Shown here piece after piece: positions 1-10,300 of a stretch of 64,000 nucleotides of DNA; the stretch's first letter is position 1; every line of letters begins with the position of its first letter. This DNA comes from Aselliscus stoliczkanus. Its lineage: Eukaryota > Chordata > Mammalia > Chiroptera > Hipposideridae. Under the pieces are notes generated by a model. The model searched no databases. It worked only from the letters and a program-made list of their open reading frames with translations, and was not told where the DNA came from. The translations under genes and the position numbers were made by a program. The stretch lies in assembly GCA_033961575.1 (NCBI GenBank), contig CM066738.1, forward strand, positions 91,833,478 to 91,897,477. Direction: 5' to 3'.

Positions 1-944
1 TTAAATGAGTAATATACTCTGAAAAATGGGTGAATGGAAGCAATAAATCGCTGGCAAAACCTTTTTCATCTTTGGTTATAGATGATGCAAATGTTCTAAT
101 CATCCATCTCTACTATTATACCCTGAAACAGCATATATGGCCAAGAAGCTGACAGTATTTACAAGTCACTGAGGAGGGAATTTCAAGTCATACAGTAATT
201 TTAAAGTTAGGAAATATTAAAAAATAAAGTCAGGAAATATTGTCTTTTTCTTACAATGTACAACTTTCTTTTTGCATATTTTCCCTTTAAAATTTATTAC
301 GAGTTACATCCTACATACAGTGAAATATAAGGTATGGTTTGACGATAATAAGTGAATAAAATAGTATAGAAGCTAAAGAAGAGACGACTTTACTTTTAGC
401 TTTTTTTATTCACTTCTTTCCATCTTTTTGTTTTTATAATGAAATATTTCAGACATACAAAAAGGTATGAAAAATACAACCTCCTTTACCCATCCTTCAG
501 TTTTAGAAATAAAACATCAGATGGAGTAGGAGCCTCTGTGTTGATTTTGACATGTTGAAAGCTTTGTATTAATGTCATTCTTTCTACACTTAGCGATTTG
601 CTTTACCATTCCACATGTTTGTGAGATGTACTCATGTTAACATGTAGCCATTGTTCATTCATTTTCATTGCTTGTGTGGTATTCCATTTGCTATACAATT
701 CATCTGTTCTGATCACAAACATGTAAGTTGTTTTGCACAACTTTGAACATCCTTGTACATGTCTCCCAGTGATGTGGGTGCAAACATTTCTCTAGGGTAT
801 TGCCGAGTCTGAGGGTGTGTGCTCATTTGCATCCTTACAGGATGTTGCCAAGTTGCCCTATTCATTTGTATCTTCATAGAGAAAAACGTTTACTTATTGT
901 CAAGCCCTGATGTGAGGACAGAGCTGGAGGAGCCATCTCTTTTA

Positions 945-1050
945 TTTTATTTTTTTGAGGGCAGTGTCACTGGCCCTCATATGTGGGATCCGAACTGGGG
1001 CCACTGGCGTCCCAAGCCAGCTCTTAACCACGGCGCCACTCGGCTGGCCC
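945..1050 (-). mobile_element. Short tRNA-derived SINE
   Basis: T-rich tail, the CAGTGTCACTGGCCC body end, and a GGCTGGCC head. The flanking duplication is GGAGC(C/T)ATCTCTTTTA. Confidence 0.9.
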
Positions 1051-1214
1051 AGGAGCTATCTCTTTTAAAGTGAGAAGCAGAGGAAAAGGGGAAAGAACCT
1101 GGGGAGATGTAAGTAGGCAATTAGCAAGGATCTGTGGAGACTACCGGAAGCTTTCCATTGGTTTATGGCATCTTACCTTGGAGCCCTCCCAGCTAGCTCC
1201 CTATGAGATGCAAT

Positions 1215-1350
1215 CATGAGAGTCTGGGACTGGCAATCAGCAGTTCTGCCTCAAATTCATTATGTGACCTTGGCCAAGTACCTTCCCCTCTCTGGTCCTA
1301 AACTACTCCTTAATACGTGGGGCAGAGAAGCAAGATGAGGCCTCAATGGT
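1215..1350 (+). repeat. MIR fragment
   Basis: GAGAGTCTGGGACTGGCAAT and TATGTGACCTTGGCCAAGTA are MIR-like. Confidence 0.6.
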
Positions 1351-2024
1351 TTTTGACTACCTACAGTCGGGAGGTCTGGGCTGAAAAAAAATCAATGTAT
1401 CATGTTATTCCCCAGAGCCTTGAGTTTTTTTCCTCTTCCACATGGGCCTGCTAATCCCTGCTGATCTATCTCACAAAGGTGCATGGAATACTCTAGACTG
1501 GCCAATGTTATCCTTTTACATGTTGTTCTCTCTTAGGTGCATTCCTTTTAGGAGGCAAAAATGACCCCTGAATTCTCTTCGAGCTTCTAGTTTTTAGCTC
1601 CTTTGCTTGTCCCATTTCCCAGACTCTGCTTCCACTTCAAATCAGCCATCTCTGCACACAATGTATAAATATAAAAATAAATAAACCTACAGTGAGCCCC
1701 AGAACTGAAGTCAATTGCTGGCAAGTGCTGGCCACTGATTCGCATGCACAGTGGACATGCAGCTGGGCATACTGGAGAGAGCTGCATTTTCCCACAGGAT
1801 AGAACTGATGGCATGGTCTGGGCTAGCGGGGAGGGGAGAGGAAGAGAGACACAGAGATGATGCTCCTGCTGGATCCAGGGAGCCTCAGCCAGGAGGGCCC
1901 AGTCCTACTCTTTTCCCCATACATGCTCCCCAAACCCAACCAGGGGCTTCCCCGCTCAGCGACCTAGAACCTAAGTGAGGGAGCTGCTGAAGATGGGGCA
2001 AGTGGAGCCACGTGGTAAAGGTCA

Positions 2025-2200
2025 GATAGGTCCAGGGTCAGCTGAGTGACCTTGGGCAAGGGCATTCATCATCCTAAGCCTCCATTTCCTCCATCTGTAA
2101 AAGGGGGAGAATAAGAGCAAATACCTTGCAGGGCTGTGAGGGTTCAGCGAGTTAAAGAGAATGCCTAGCAGTGATAAGCACATAGTAGGAACATAAAAGA
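2025..2200 (+). repeat. MIR fragment
   Basis: GAGTGACCTTGGGCAAGG, CCTCCATCTGTAAAAGGGGG and TGCAGGGCTGTGAGGGTTCA match the MIR core and 3' half. Confidence 0.8.
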
Positions 2201-2884
2201 TATGAGTCGTCCTCCTTCTTAGACAAGCTACCTGTCTGCTCCTCACAACGTATGGCCTGCGATCACAGACCAGGAAAAGTAAGGAGCAACAGAAGCACCT
2301 GGGAGGAATCCACTGAGAAAGCAGACAAGTCAGAACAGCTCACATGTATTGGACGCTGTTCTGCACCATGCTAAGTGCTCTGAAGTCTTTTAATACTTGG
2401 TTGAAACTTCTAAGAAATCTTGACTAGATAAGGAAATTCAGGCACTGAGAAGTTACTCATTTGCCCATGCTTTTAGTTTTGACTTTGGATCATATTAATG
2501 ATTTATATATTCAAATTTAAATTAAGCCGGCCCTAAAATGAAATACAAACAAAAACTTATCTATTGTAGCTAAGACAATTTTTGCACAGAGTAGTCTGAC
2601 TCATTGTTCAATAGGATATATTCAAAGGACAAAAAGAATTGCAGCACTAAGAAATGTATATATTTTTTAAGTCATGAATTCATAACATCTCTGATTCCAA
2701 CAGATATTCTTCCTCTCCTCTCAATCCACATTCATACCTTTATCTCATTTGAAAACTATGATTTTTTAGAGCATCAACACTATATATTGTATTTACTCAT
2801 CTGCTCAATAGTAGAATACACACAGAATAGTTTGGGAACTCATACCACTACCATTACCAACAAATCCTGAATCTGTTGATGTGT

Positions 2885-3390
2885 GTCATTTGCATCAAAA
2901 CAAAAACAAAGCCCCACCTTTTGGGATTCTGACTAGACTTGCACTGAATCTACAGAGCAATATTAGGAGAACTGAAATAATTATTACATTGCATCTTCCT
3001 ATCCAGCAATATGGTACATCTCTCCATTTACATACGCTTTCTTATATAGTTTTATAAATAGCTACATAAAAATATCTCCCATGTATTTGTAGACATATCC
3101 CTATTTCTGCTACAGTAAATGTTATTTTATTTTAAATTATTTTTTCTAACAGTTTGGTGTTGGTGTACTAAATACAGTAAGTGTTTTGTCTTATATCCTT
3201 AAACATTCTAAACTTTCTTATTTATTCTAACAATTAGCCTGTAGATTCTCTTGAGTTTTCTATGCAGACAATAATTATCAAGTGCAAATGACAATTCTGT
3301 TTCATTCTTTCCAAAGTAGAAGAGCACAGCAATTAATATAATCTTTAAAAAATATATTATTTGCAATAGTATAAAGTTACCAGGAAACAT
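2885..3390 (-). mobile_element. L1 fragment, antisense
   Basis: It resembles the antisense of the ORF2 3' region: TTTTGGGATTCTGACTAGAC, then TTGCACTGAATCTACAGAG, and later GGTACATCTCTCCATTTA. Confidence 0.6.
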
Positions 3391-3394
3391 CTAA

Positions 3395-5575
3395 TAAAAG
3401 ATGTCAACACTTTTATGGCAAAATTATGAAACTTTAATGAAAGATATAAACACTAAAATTTATAGGAATACTATTTTCATGGATTAAAATACCTAATTTT
3501 TTTTTTTTTTCTAAATTGGGTTTTGGAGGAGGGGAACAGTGTTGGGGAATTGGAGAGTGGGACCAGCCAAGCTGTTGTTATTCAATCTTAGTTGTGGAGG
3601 GCGCCAGTCGCCATCTAGTTGTCCGTTGACAACTTGTGGCCTTTAAGCTCAAGGTGCTGTGTTCAATCTTAGTTGCAGATGGGCGTAGCCACCATCCCAT
3701 GTGGGAGTTGAACCAGCACCCTTGTTAAGAGCGCACGCTCTATTCACTGAGCCATCGGGGTGGCAGCTCAGCTCAAGATGCCAAGTTCAGTCTTAATTGC
3801 AGGCGGGTGTAGCCCACCATCGAACAGGCAGTCTTATTGTTAAGAGCATGTGGTCTCACCAGCTGAGCCATCCTGCCACCTATTGGCAGCTCAGCTAGAA
3901 CGCAGCATCACTGACCCATGTGGGAATTGAACTGGCGGCCCTGTTGCTCAGAGCTCAAGCTCTTAAGCTAACTCTTAACCAACTGAGCCACTAGGTCAGC
4001 CCAAAATACCTAATATTTTAAAGATGCCAGTTTTCCCTATAATGATCTACAGATTCAATACAATTCCAATCAATATCCCAAAAAGTGTTTTGTGGAACTT
4101 GATAAGCTGATTTTAAAGGTTATACATCAGTGCAAATGGCCAGGATACTTCAGTTAAGACAGGATACTTCAGTTAAGACTGAAGAAGAAAAACAAAGTGG
4201 GGTCTTGCTTTGCCTAACATCTAGATTTGATTAATGAGGACTTGTAATTAATTAAGATGTTGTGGTATTAGTATATAAAGAGATAAACTGATCAATGGAA
4301 CAAAAGAGAGAACCCAGAGAAAGACCCTCCCACCCCAATATGTAGAACCTTAATACATGACAGAGGTAGTGTTTCAGATCAGTGAAGAAAGAATCAAGTG
4401 ATCAATAAAAACAGTGCTAAAGAACAAATGAATATCCATAGGAGAGAAAAATGAAATTGGCCTCCCATATCACACTATACACAACTTTTTCCAGGTAGAT
4501 TAAACAACCACATGTTTAAGGAACAGCTATAAAACTTTTAGATAGAATATCTTCAAGAATGACTTGATAGGAATGACTCTCTTAAACAAGATATAAAAAG
4601 CACAAACCATAAAGGAAAAGACAGATAAATTCAACTATATTGTAAAAGTACTAGAAAGGCAGGGAGTAAAAACATATAGAATGAAAAACAAATTTCCAAC
4701 ACATATGAGAAAGGACCCGAACCCAGGAAATATAAAGTATAAATATTAAGACAAACAACCCAATAGAAAAATGGCATAGAATCTCAACATATCCTTTACA
4801 AAAGAGCAAATCTGAATAGCAAATAAACAAATTCAAAACACACTGGTCATCAGGAAAATGCAAATTTAAAGCAGAATGAGATCACTGCAACAACCAATGC
4901 ATTGGCAAAATTTAAGTCTGAAAATATCAAAGGTTTTCAACAGGAACTCCCAACTGCTAGTGAGAGAATAAATCAGTACAATCATTCTGGAAACCAGTTT
5001 AGAATCACCATACACTACAACCCAGTAATTCCACTCCTAGCTATTACACCCAAGAGATTCTTTCACACGGTACCATTAGACATGAACAAAAATGGCCACA
5101 GCAGAACTGTTTGTAATGGCCAGAAACTGGAAACAATACAAATGTCCCTCAATAGCATTATGGGTAAATTGTGGTATATTCCTACACAAAATACAAAAGG
5201 CCGTGGAAATTAATGAACCACCGTTACACATATCATCTAGATAACTTTCAGAAATCTACTATAGAGTGAAAGAAGCAAGTCACAAGAGACTACATACAGT
5301 ATGGTTTCATATTACAGTGTTCAGAAATAGGGATGCATGCATAGGTAATAAAACTTCAAAGAGAAGCAAGGGAATGATGCACAAGGGTCGGAACAGTGAT
5401 TCTTCAAGAGGATAGGAATGCGATGCAAACCAGGAGAACATAAAGGGAGACTGACTCTTACGTCCTCTTAGACAGTGAGTATATGAATTTTTATTTTATT
5501 AAAACTACTAAAAACATATGTGCTTTCTATACTCTTATGTAGATGACATATTTCATAATAAAAATTAGTCTTGTT
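3395..5575 (+). mobile_element. L1 3' portion, interrupted by a SINE
   Basis: Sense L1 ORF2-end sequence: ACAATTCCAATCAATATCCC, AAACTGATCAATGGAACA, and CCCAGTAATTCCACTCCTAG near 5020. The reading frame is heavily broken. The SINE at 3498-4002 splits it at a duplicated AAAATACCTAAT. Confidence 0.8.
3498..4002 (-). mobile_element. Long composite tRNA-type SINE inside L1
   Basis: It has several tRNA-like modules in tandem (GAGCCATC..., AACTGAGCCACT...) and a T-rich tail at the low end. The flanking duplication is AAAATACCTAAT at 3486 and 4003. Confidence 0.85.
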
Positions 5576-5576
5576 A

Positions 5577-5746
5577 CTTATTTATTTATTTATTTATTAA
5601 GCTGAGGCAGGATGGCTGAACCATCCTGCTACCTGTTGGCAGCTCAGCGGCAGCTCACCTTGGGCTGGGCATCGAACTGCTGTTGCTCAGAGCTCAGCTC
5701 GCATTCTTGAGTGAGCTCTTAACCAACTGAGCCACTCAGCAGGCCC
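5577..5746 (-). mobile_element. tRNA-derived SINE, GCTCAGTGG-head type
   Basis: The head reads AACTGAGCCACT in this orientation, with a (TTTA)n tail at the low end. The flanking duplication TAGTCTTGTTA is at 5566 and 5747. It inserted into the 3' end of an L1. Confidence 0.9.
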
Positions 5747-6275
5747 TAGTCTTGTTATATTTTAGACAGTCATTTCTCGTGTAACAACCTCCATCCCCAA
5801 AACATTTTGATTTTTAAATAAATCCCTGGTTCTGTTTGTCTTTTATGATGTAGCTGCTGTGGGTGAGACTGAGAGCAAAGAGGCAAAAAAAACGGTATTA
5901 AAAGTTTTGGTTAATCAAGGTTAAACTGCAAAATCTCCTCTTTTGTAACAGTTCTCATGTTATTCTATTTCTGAACTTTATTGTGCCCTTGAAATGGAGG
6001 ATTACATTACCAATAGCATCAACTGTTACCTGCCTGAAAGGGGAAATGATTTGTTAGTCAAACAAACTCTTATTAGAGACTATATTTGGATATGTAACAG
6101 GTAAAAGAGTCTTTAACTTAAAATACACTTCACCACAAAAATAAGGCTACACAAAATAAAGACAAGGCATTCTATTTTAACACAGAGGAACCTACAATTG
6201 CTTCTCCCAAAACCTAACTTTTGTGAGAGACATCTAATATTCAATAAAAAACGCTAACTCTGAAGGCTTTACAAA

Positions 6276-6360
6276 ATATTGGGTTGTTGGAAGAGTCATG
6301 ACATATTCTTTCTGTTTTTCATTGCAAAAACGCATCATGACTTTTCCAACGACCCAATAT
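6276..6360. mobile_element. Palindromic mariner-type MITE
   Basis: About 26-bp terminal inverted repeats (ATATTGGGTTGTTGGAAG and its complement at the other end) with two mismatches, and TA at both ends. The whole 85 bp could fold as one hairpin. Tc1/mariner MITEs such as MADE1 look like this. Confidence 0.75.
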
Positions 6361-6764
6361 AAACAAGACTGTAAAAACAGCAAAAGGAGTGGTTTAAAAA
6401 AAAACTGTCCAACTAGAGCCAGTAAATGGTCATAATAAATATTGATAATTTTAATTCTTATTGAAGCATTCACAAAAGCTTAATGTTACCAAAGCATCTA
6501 AAAAGCCTATGTTGCTGCTTTCATCGTTCCACAGAACATACATTTGAACTCTAAGATGCTCTTCCGGTGCATTATGTATCTAAGAGTGACTGACAGGCCT
6601 AGACAAAATTGAGGTGTCCCATTCAAATCTCAAAATATACCTCTTTTGTTAGCCCCACTACAGGTCCTGACCACTTTCGACATGATCTCTTTTCTTGTCT
6701 GAAACTTTATATGAACTAAAAGTTAGTATTTGATCAAATGTAACTGTATAATAATTACGATCTT

Positions 6765-7276
6765 TCTTATATGTGGAATCTAAAAAAAAATAAAACCCTA
6801 GGGCCAGCCGAGCGGCTCAGCTGGTTAAGAGCTTGCTCAAGAGTGCGAGCTGAGCTCTGAGCAACAGCTGTTCGAGGCCAGCCCAAGCTGAGCTGCCGTT
6901 GAGCTGCCAACAGGTGGCAGGATGGCTCAGCTAAAAAAAATAAATAATAAAATAAATAAATAAATAAAACCCTAAGTTCTTAGATACAGAGAACAGACTG
7001 GTGGTTGTCAGAGTAGGGGCATAGTGGGTGAGAGAAATGGGTGAAGGGGGCCAAAACCTTGTTTACTATAGTTAATATACTGTATTGCATATTTGAAAGT
7101 TGCTAAGAGTAGATCTTCAAAGTTCTCATCATAAGAAAAAAAAATTTTGTAGCGATGTATGGTGACATAAGTTAATTAGGCCTACATGGTGATCATTTCC
7201 CAATGTACACATACATCAAATCATTATGTTGTACATCTGAAACCAGTATATGTCAATTATATCTCAATAAAAAAGA
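6765..7276 (+). mobile_element. L1 3' UTR, interrupted by a SINE
   Basis: It runs from ATATGTGGAATCTAAAAAA to GTTGTACATCTGAAACCAG and an AATAAAAAAG end, the typical L1 3' terminus. It is split by the SINE at 6802-6968. Confidence 0.8.
6802..6968 (+). mobile_element. tRNA-derived SINE, GCTCAGTGG-head type
   Basis: The GGCCAGCCGAGCGGCTCAG head and GGTGGCAGGATGGCTCAGC end are followed by an (AAAT)n tail. ATAAAACCCTA is duplicated on both sides. Confidence 0.92.
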
Positions 7277-7539
7277 AAACAAAGCTATTCAATATTACAA
7301 AAAATATATTTTTCCCCAAAAAATGTAATTGTAAAATATTAGTATCACTCTCCTCCAGTTCCCCCCCCATAAAAACTGTAAAAGGTTCAAAGGTAGTCCA
7401 TGTTTTTTGCTTATCTTGGTCGATGTCCCACCATCTCCCATAATTTGAACAAGTTATGTGGGATATACCTTAGAAGAGTCATAAACAATTGATACTGGTA
7501 CATATTCAATGCACAGTAAATTCTCTCTCATCCTAAAAC

Positions 7540-8290
7540 AAACTCTTGAAAGCTACTTTAGAGAACATCTTCCCTTGAATATCCCAGGGGCATCTTAATC
7601 CAACACATCCTTGTTGCCCTCAAAACTGCATTTTCCTGAGATCCTTGAGTGAATGGAGCACCATCAATCCAGATGTACCCACCGGGCTCTCCCACTCCTT
7701 CCTCCCGTTCAGTCAACTGCCAAATCATGTCAGTTCTACCTCCTTTACAATCTTTTCTTTTTTTTTTTTAAGATTTTATTGGGGAACTGGGGAAGAGGAA
7801 CAGACAAGTTGCTGTCCTTTTGTTCTTCAGTCTAATTGTGGAGGACGTTGCTTCACTGGCCCATGTTGGTATCATCATTGCGCTCTTCCCGGGTGAGGCA
7901 GATTGGTCGCCGGCCTCTGGATGGTCGCTCACCACGGCTATTGGCCACTCACTGTAGCCTACGGCAGCCCACTGCAGCAGGGGCTGCAGCCCACACCGTC
8001 ACTGGGGCTCGCACAGCCCAGCTCCAGGTGGAGCTGTTGTTAGCTGTAGAGGGCAGTGTCACTGGCCCTCATATGTGGGATCCGAACTGGGGCCGCTGGC
8101 ATCCCAAAACCAGCTCTTAACCAAGGCGCCACTCGGCCAGCCCTCCTTTACAGTCTTGAATTCCCTCTCCTCTCTTCATTGTTACTAAAACAGTTTTGTA
8201 ATCATCACCTCTCATCTAGCCTAGCTCAACAACTTCCTAAATGTCCTCTCTGCTTTGAATCTTCTATTTCCAGCCCCAAATCCATTCCCT
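7540..8290 (+). mobile_element. L2 fragment, interrupted by a composite SINE
   Basis: C/T-rich sequence of L2 3'-end type flanks the SINE at 7756-8143. Called from style only. Confidence 0.5.
7756..8143 (-). mobile_element. Long composite SINE (about 390 bp)
   Basis: A short-SINE head at the high end is fused to a long body and a tail ending CCAATAAAATCTT-type (antisense AAGATTTTATTGGGG). The flanking duplication is CTCCTTTACA(A/G)TCTT. It matches the element at 19342-19773. Confidence 0.9.
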
Positions 8291-8294
8291 GAAA

Positions 8295-8480
8295 CGCAAT
8301 GGTGCAGTGGTGAAGGACAAGAACTAAGGAGTTATAGATGCCTGCATTTGAACCGCGACTCCCTAGCTATGTGAACTTGGGCAATTTTCTTACCCTCACA
8401 CCTTAGTTTTTTTCACTACTAGAGAGAATAACACCCACCTCTAATGGTTGATAGGCGGACTGAAGTAAATAATACATGTA
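8295..8480 (+). repeat. MIR fragment
   Basis: GCATTTGAACCGCGACTCCC and GTGAACTTGGGCAATTTTCT match the MIR core. Confidence 0.65.
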
Positions 8481-8709
8481 TTGTGAACAGTATTCCACAT
8501 ACAGAAAAGCTGGATTATTTATAGGAGGGGAAGGAAGGGAGAGTACATGATGGATATGCAAGGGCTGCAAAAATCACAGGATAAATAGGATGCAATGTCC
8601 TAAAGCATGAGTATAACTTGAGGATTTGAGAAAACATTTTATACCAAAATAAGGACCTATTGTGGCATACACTGAAAACTTGCATACGCATTTAAGATAA
8701 AACAAGAGA

Positions 8710-8846
8710 AGGGCCGGCCGAGAGACGCTGTGGTTAAGCGCCGGTCTTGGGAAGCCAGCGGCCCCGGTTCGGGTACTACATAAGAGGGCGAGTGACACTG
8801 CCCTCAAAAAAAAAAAAAAAAAATACAAAAAAAAACACAACAAAAT
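8710..8846 (+). mobile_element. Short tRNA-derived SINE
   Basis: The head is GGCCGGCCGAGAGACGC and the A-rich tail is long. The 16-bp duplication AAGATAAAACAAGAGA is perfect, so this copy is probably recent. Confidence 0.93.
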
Positions 8847-8989
8847 AAGATAAAACAAGAGATTTCAATAAGAATTTCCTATTGGGAGGTGGGGGTCGTT
8901 CAGAATACGCCTCTGGATCCCCTGGGGGGTAAAAATTCTCTTCCCTGCATGCTTCCAGTGGAAAAATCTGGAACTACTATATCACTCCA

Positions 8990-9605
8990 TAAATAACGTT
9001 ATTATTCAGTTACTCCTCGCTAAAACTGTTTCAGTGGCTCCCCACTGCCCTCAGGATAAAGACTGAACAATGGACACTGGTGTGCAGAGCCCTGGTTTAC
9101 CTCTTCAAATCATGTCTATAATCCCGCACCCAAGGTCCCATGGCCCCAGTCTGCCAAGAATCCCACTCTTTACCTCCCTCAGCGCTGGACTTCTGTCTGG
9201 AGCCATTTCTGCTCCCTGCACTCTATACCCCTGGCCCTTATGTCTCCCCCTGGCTACGTCCTTTATCCTCGGGTCTCAGAAGAGCATCACTGGGCTGGCC
9301 GAGTGGCTCAGTGGGTTAAGAGCTCGCTCAAGAGTGTGAGCTGAGCTGTGAGCAACAGCAGTTCGATGCCCAGCCCGAGCTGAGCTGCCGTTGAGCTGCC
9401 AACAGGTGGCAGGATGGCTCAGCTGAAAAAAAAAAGAGCATCATTCCCATGGTCTCCTGGGTCCAACTCCATGTCTCCCAGGGCTGGGCCAGGATCGCCC
9501 CGCCAGCTCCGGGGATTCCATGTATCACTGGTAAGCCCTGGGAGGCAAGGGGCTGTGTTGCCTTTTCCACCTGTACTAATTGAGAGCTCAATAAACGTCT
9601 GAATT
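8990..9605 (+). mobile_element. L2 3' end, interrupted by a SINE
   Basis: The L2-type phrases CAGTGGCTCCCCACTGCC and GAGCTCAATAAACGTCTGAA bracket a SINE. The element runs up to the CpG island. Confidence 0.7.
9291..9434 (+). mobile_element. tRNA-derived SINE, GCTCAGTGG-head type
   Basis: The head is GGGCTGGCCGAGTGGCTCAG and the end is GGTGGCAGGATGGCTCAGC. AGAGCATCA is duplicated at 9281 and 9435. Confidence 0.92.
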
Positions 9606-9639
9606 AAGCAAGCTCATGGATCCAGGTTTCTGTAACTGG

Positions 9640-10300
9640 AAGGACCCAAGAACAAGAATCTTTCAGCACGACCGGCGATCCCCGCCATCTCCTGGGTAGG
9701 AAGGGGTCTCCAGATGGTCGCTGCACTCTGTCCCGACCCAAGCTCCAGGGCCGAGCAAAGGCCGGACTGGCCGGAAGGGACGCCAGCATCGAAATGCAAC
9801 CCAAGGTGGCACGTTCAGAAGCACCGCCAACCCCTTGGAGTCGCGACCAGCCTCTGGCACCCGGGGCCGGCGGGAACGCCCAGCGCCCCGCCCCCGCGCA
9901 TGCGTGGTAGCGCCGCGGTCTAGGGGGCGGGGACCGCCGGGGGGCGGGGCAGTCCTCACGGAACAGGCGCACGGGTTGGTGCATGTCCAGGAGTGGGTGC
10001 TCCTAGACACGGGAACAGTAAGTGCCCCAGCCCTCTCACAAAGCAGTGCAGCTTCCCGACAGGCGGGCGGCCTCCTCACCCCAACTCCGCACGCCGTCCT
10101 CAGCAAACGCCCCGCGAACAGGAAAGTCGGCGGCGTGGCGCCGTCAGCAGCGTCACGCCGTCGGCAGCGTCAGGGAAGCGCGTCCAGAACGCAGCAGCGC
10201 AGCTGCCAGGTGGACGCCGGAAACGGGGCCCAGCCGCACCGGAAGCCCCGCCTCTCTCGTCCACCTCCGCCCGATCCGCCCAGGGGTCCCTCCCAGCCTC
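9640..10300. promoter_or_regulatory. HDHD2: CpG-island promoter, probably HDHD2 5' end
   Basis: A compact CpG island stands out from AT-rich surroundings. It holds an NRF1 site core GCGCATGCG at 9896-9904 and GC boxes at 9884-9897, 9923-9932 and 9939-9950. On the minus strand a good donor (GGG followed by GTGAGG) ends a possible non-coding first exon at 10080. Human gene order from memory puts the HDHD2 start about 4-5 kb downstream of the IER3IP1 3' end on the same strand, which fits. No HDHD2 coding sequence was recognised here. The gene name is inferred from position, and the island itself is clear. Confidence 0.6.

Larger units (their letters stand above)
1..9640 (-). other. HDHD2: Probable HDHD2 intron 1 (non-coding)
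   Basis: No exon resembling the start of the HAD-like hydrolase HDHD2 was seen on the minus strand, so this block is most simply its first intron. It is mostly L1, L2, MIR and SINE sequence, listed separately. The spans 1-940, 1350-2025, 2200-2885, 5750-6270, 6360-6765 and 7280-7540 show nothing I can name. Confidence 0.45.

Noticed and set aside
1..9640. HDHD2 coding exon
   Set aside because: Looked on the minus strand for the conserved N-terminal DLSGT-type HAD motif and found none; the coding exons probably lie off the left edge.
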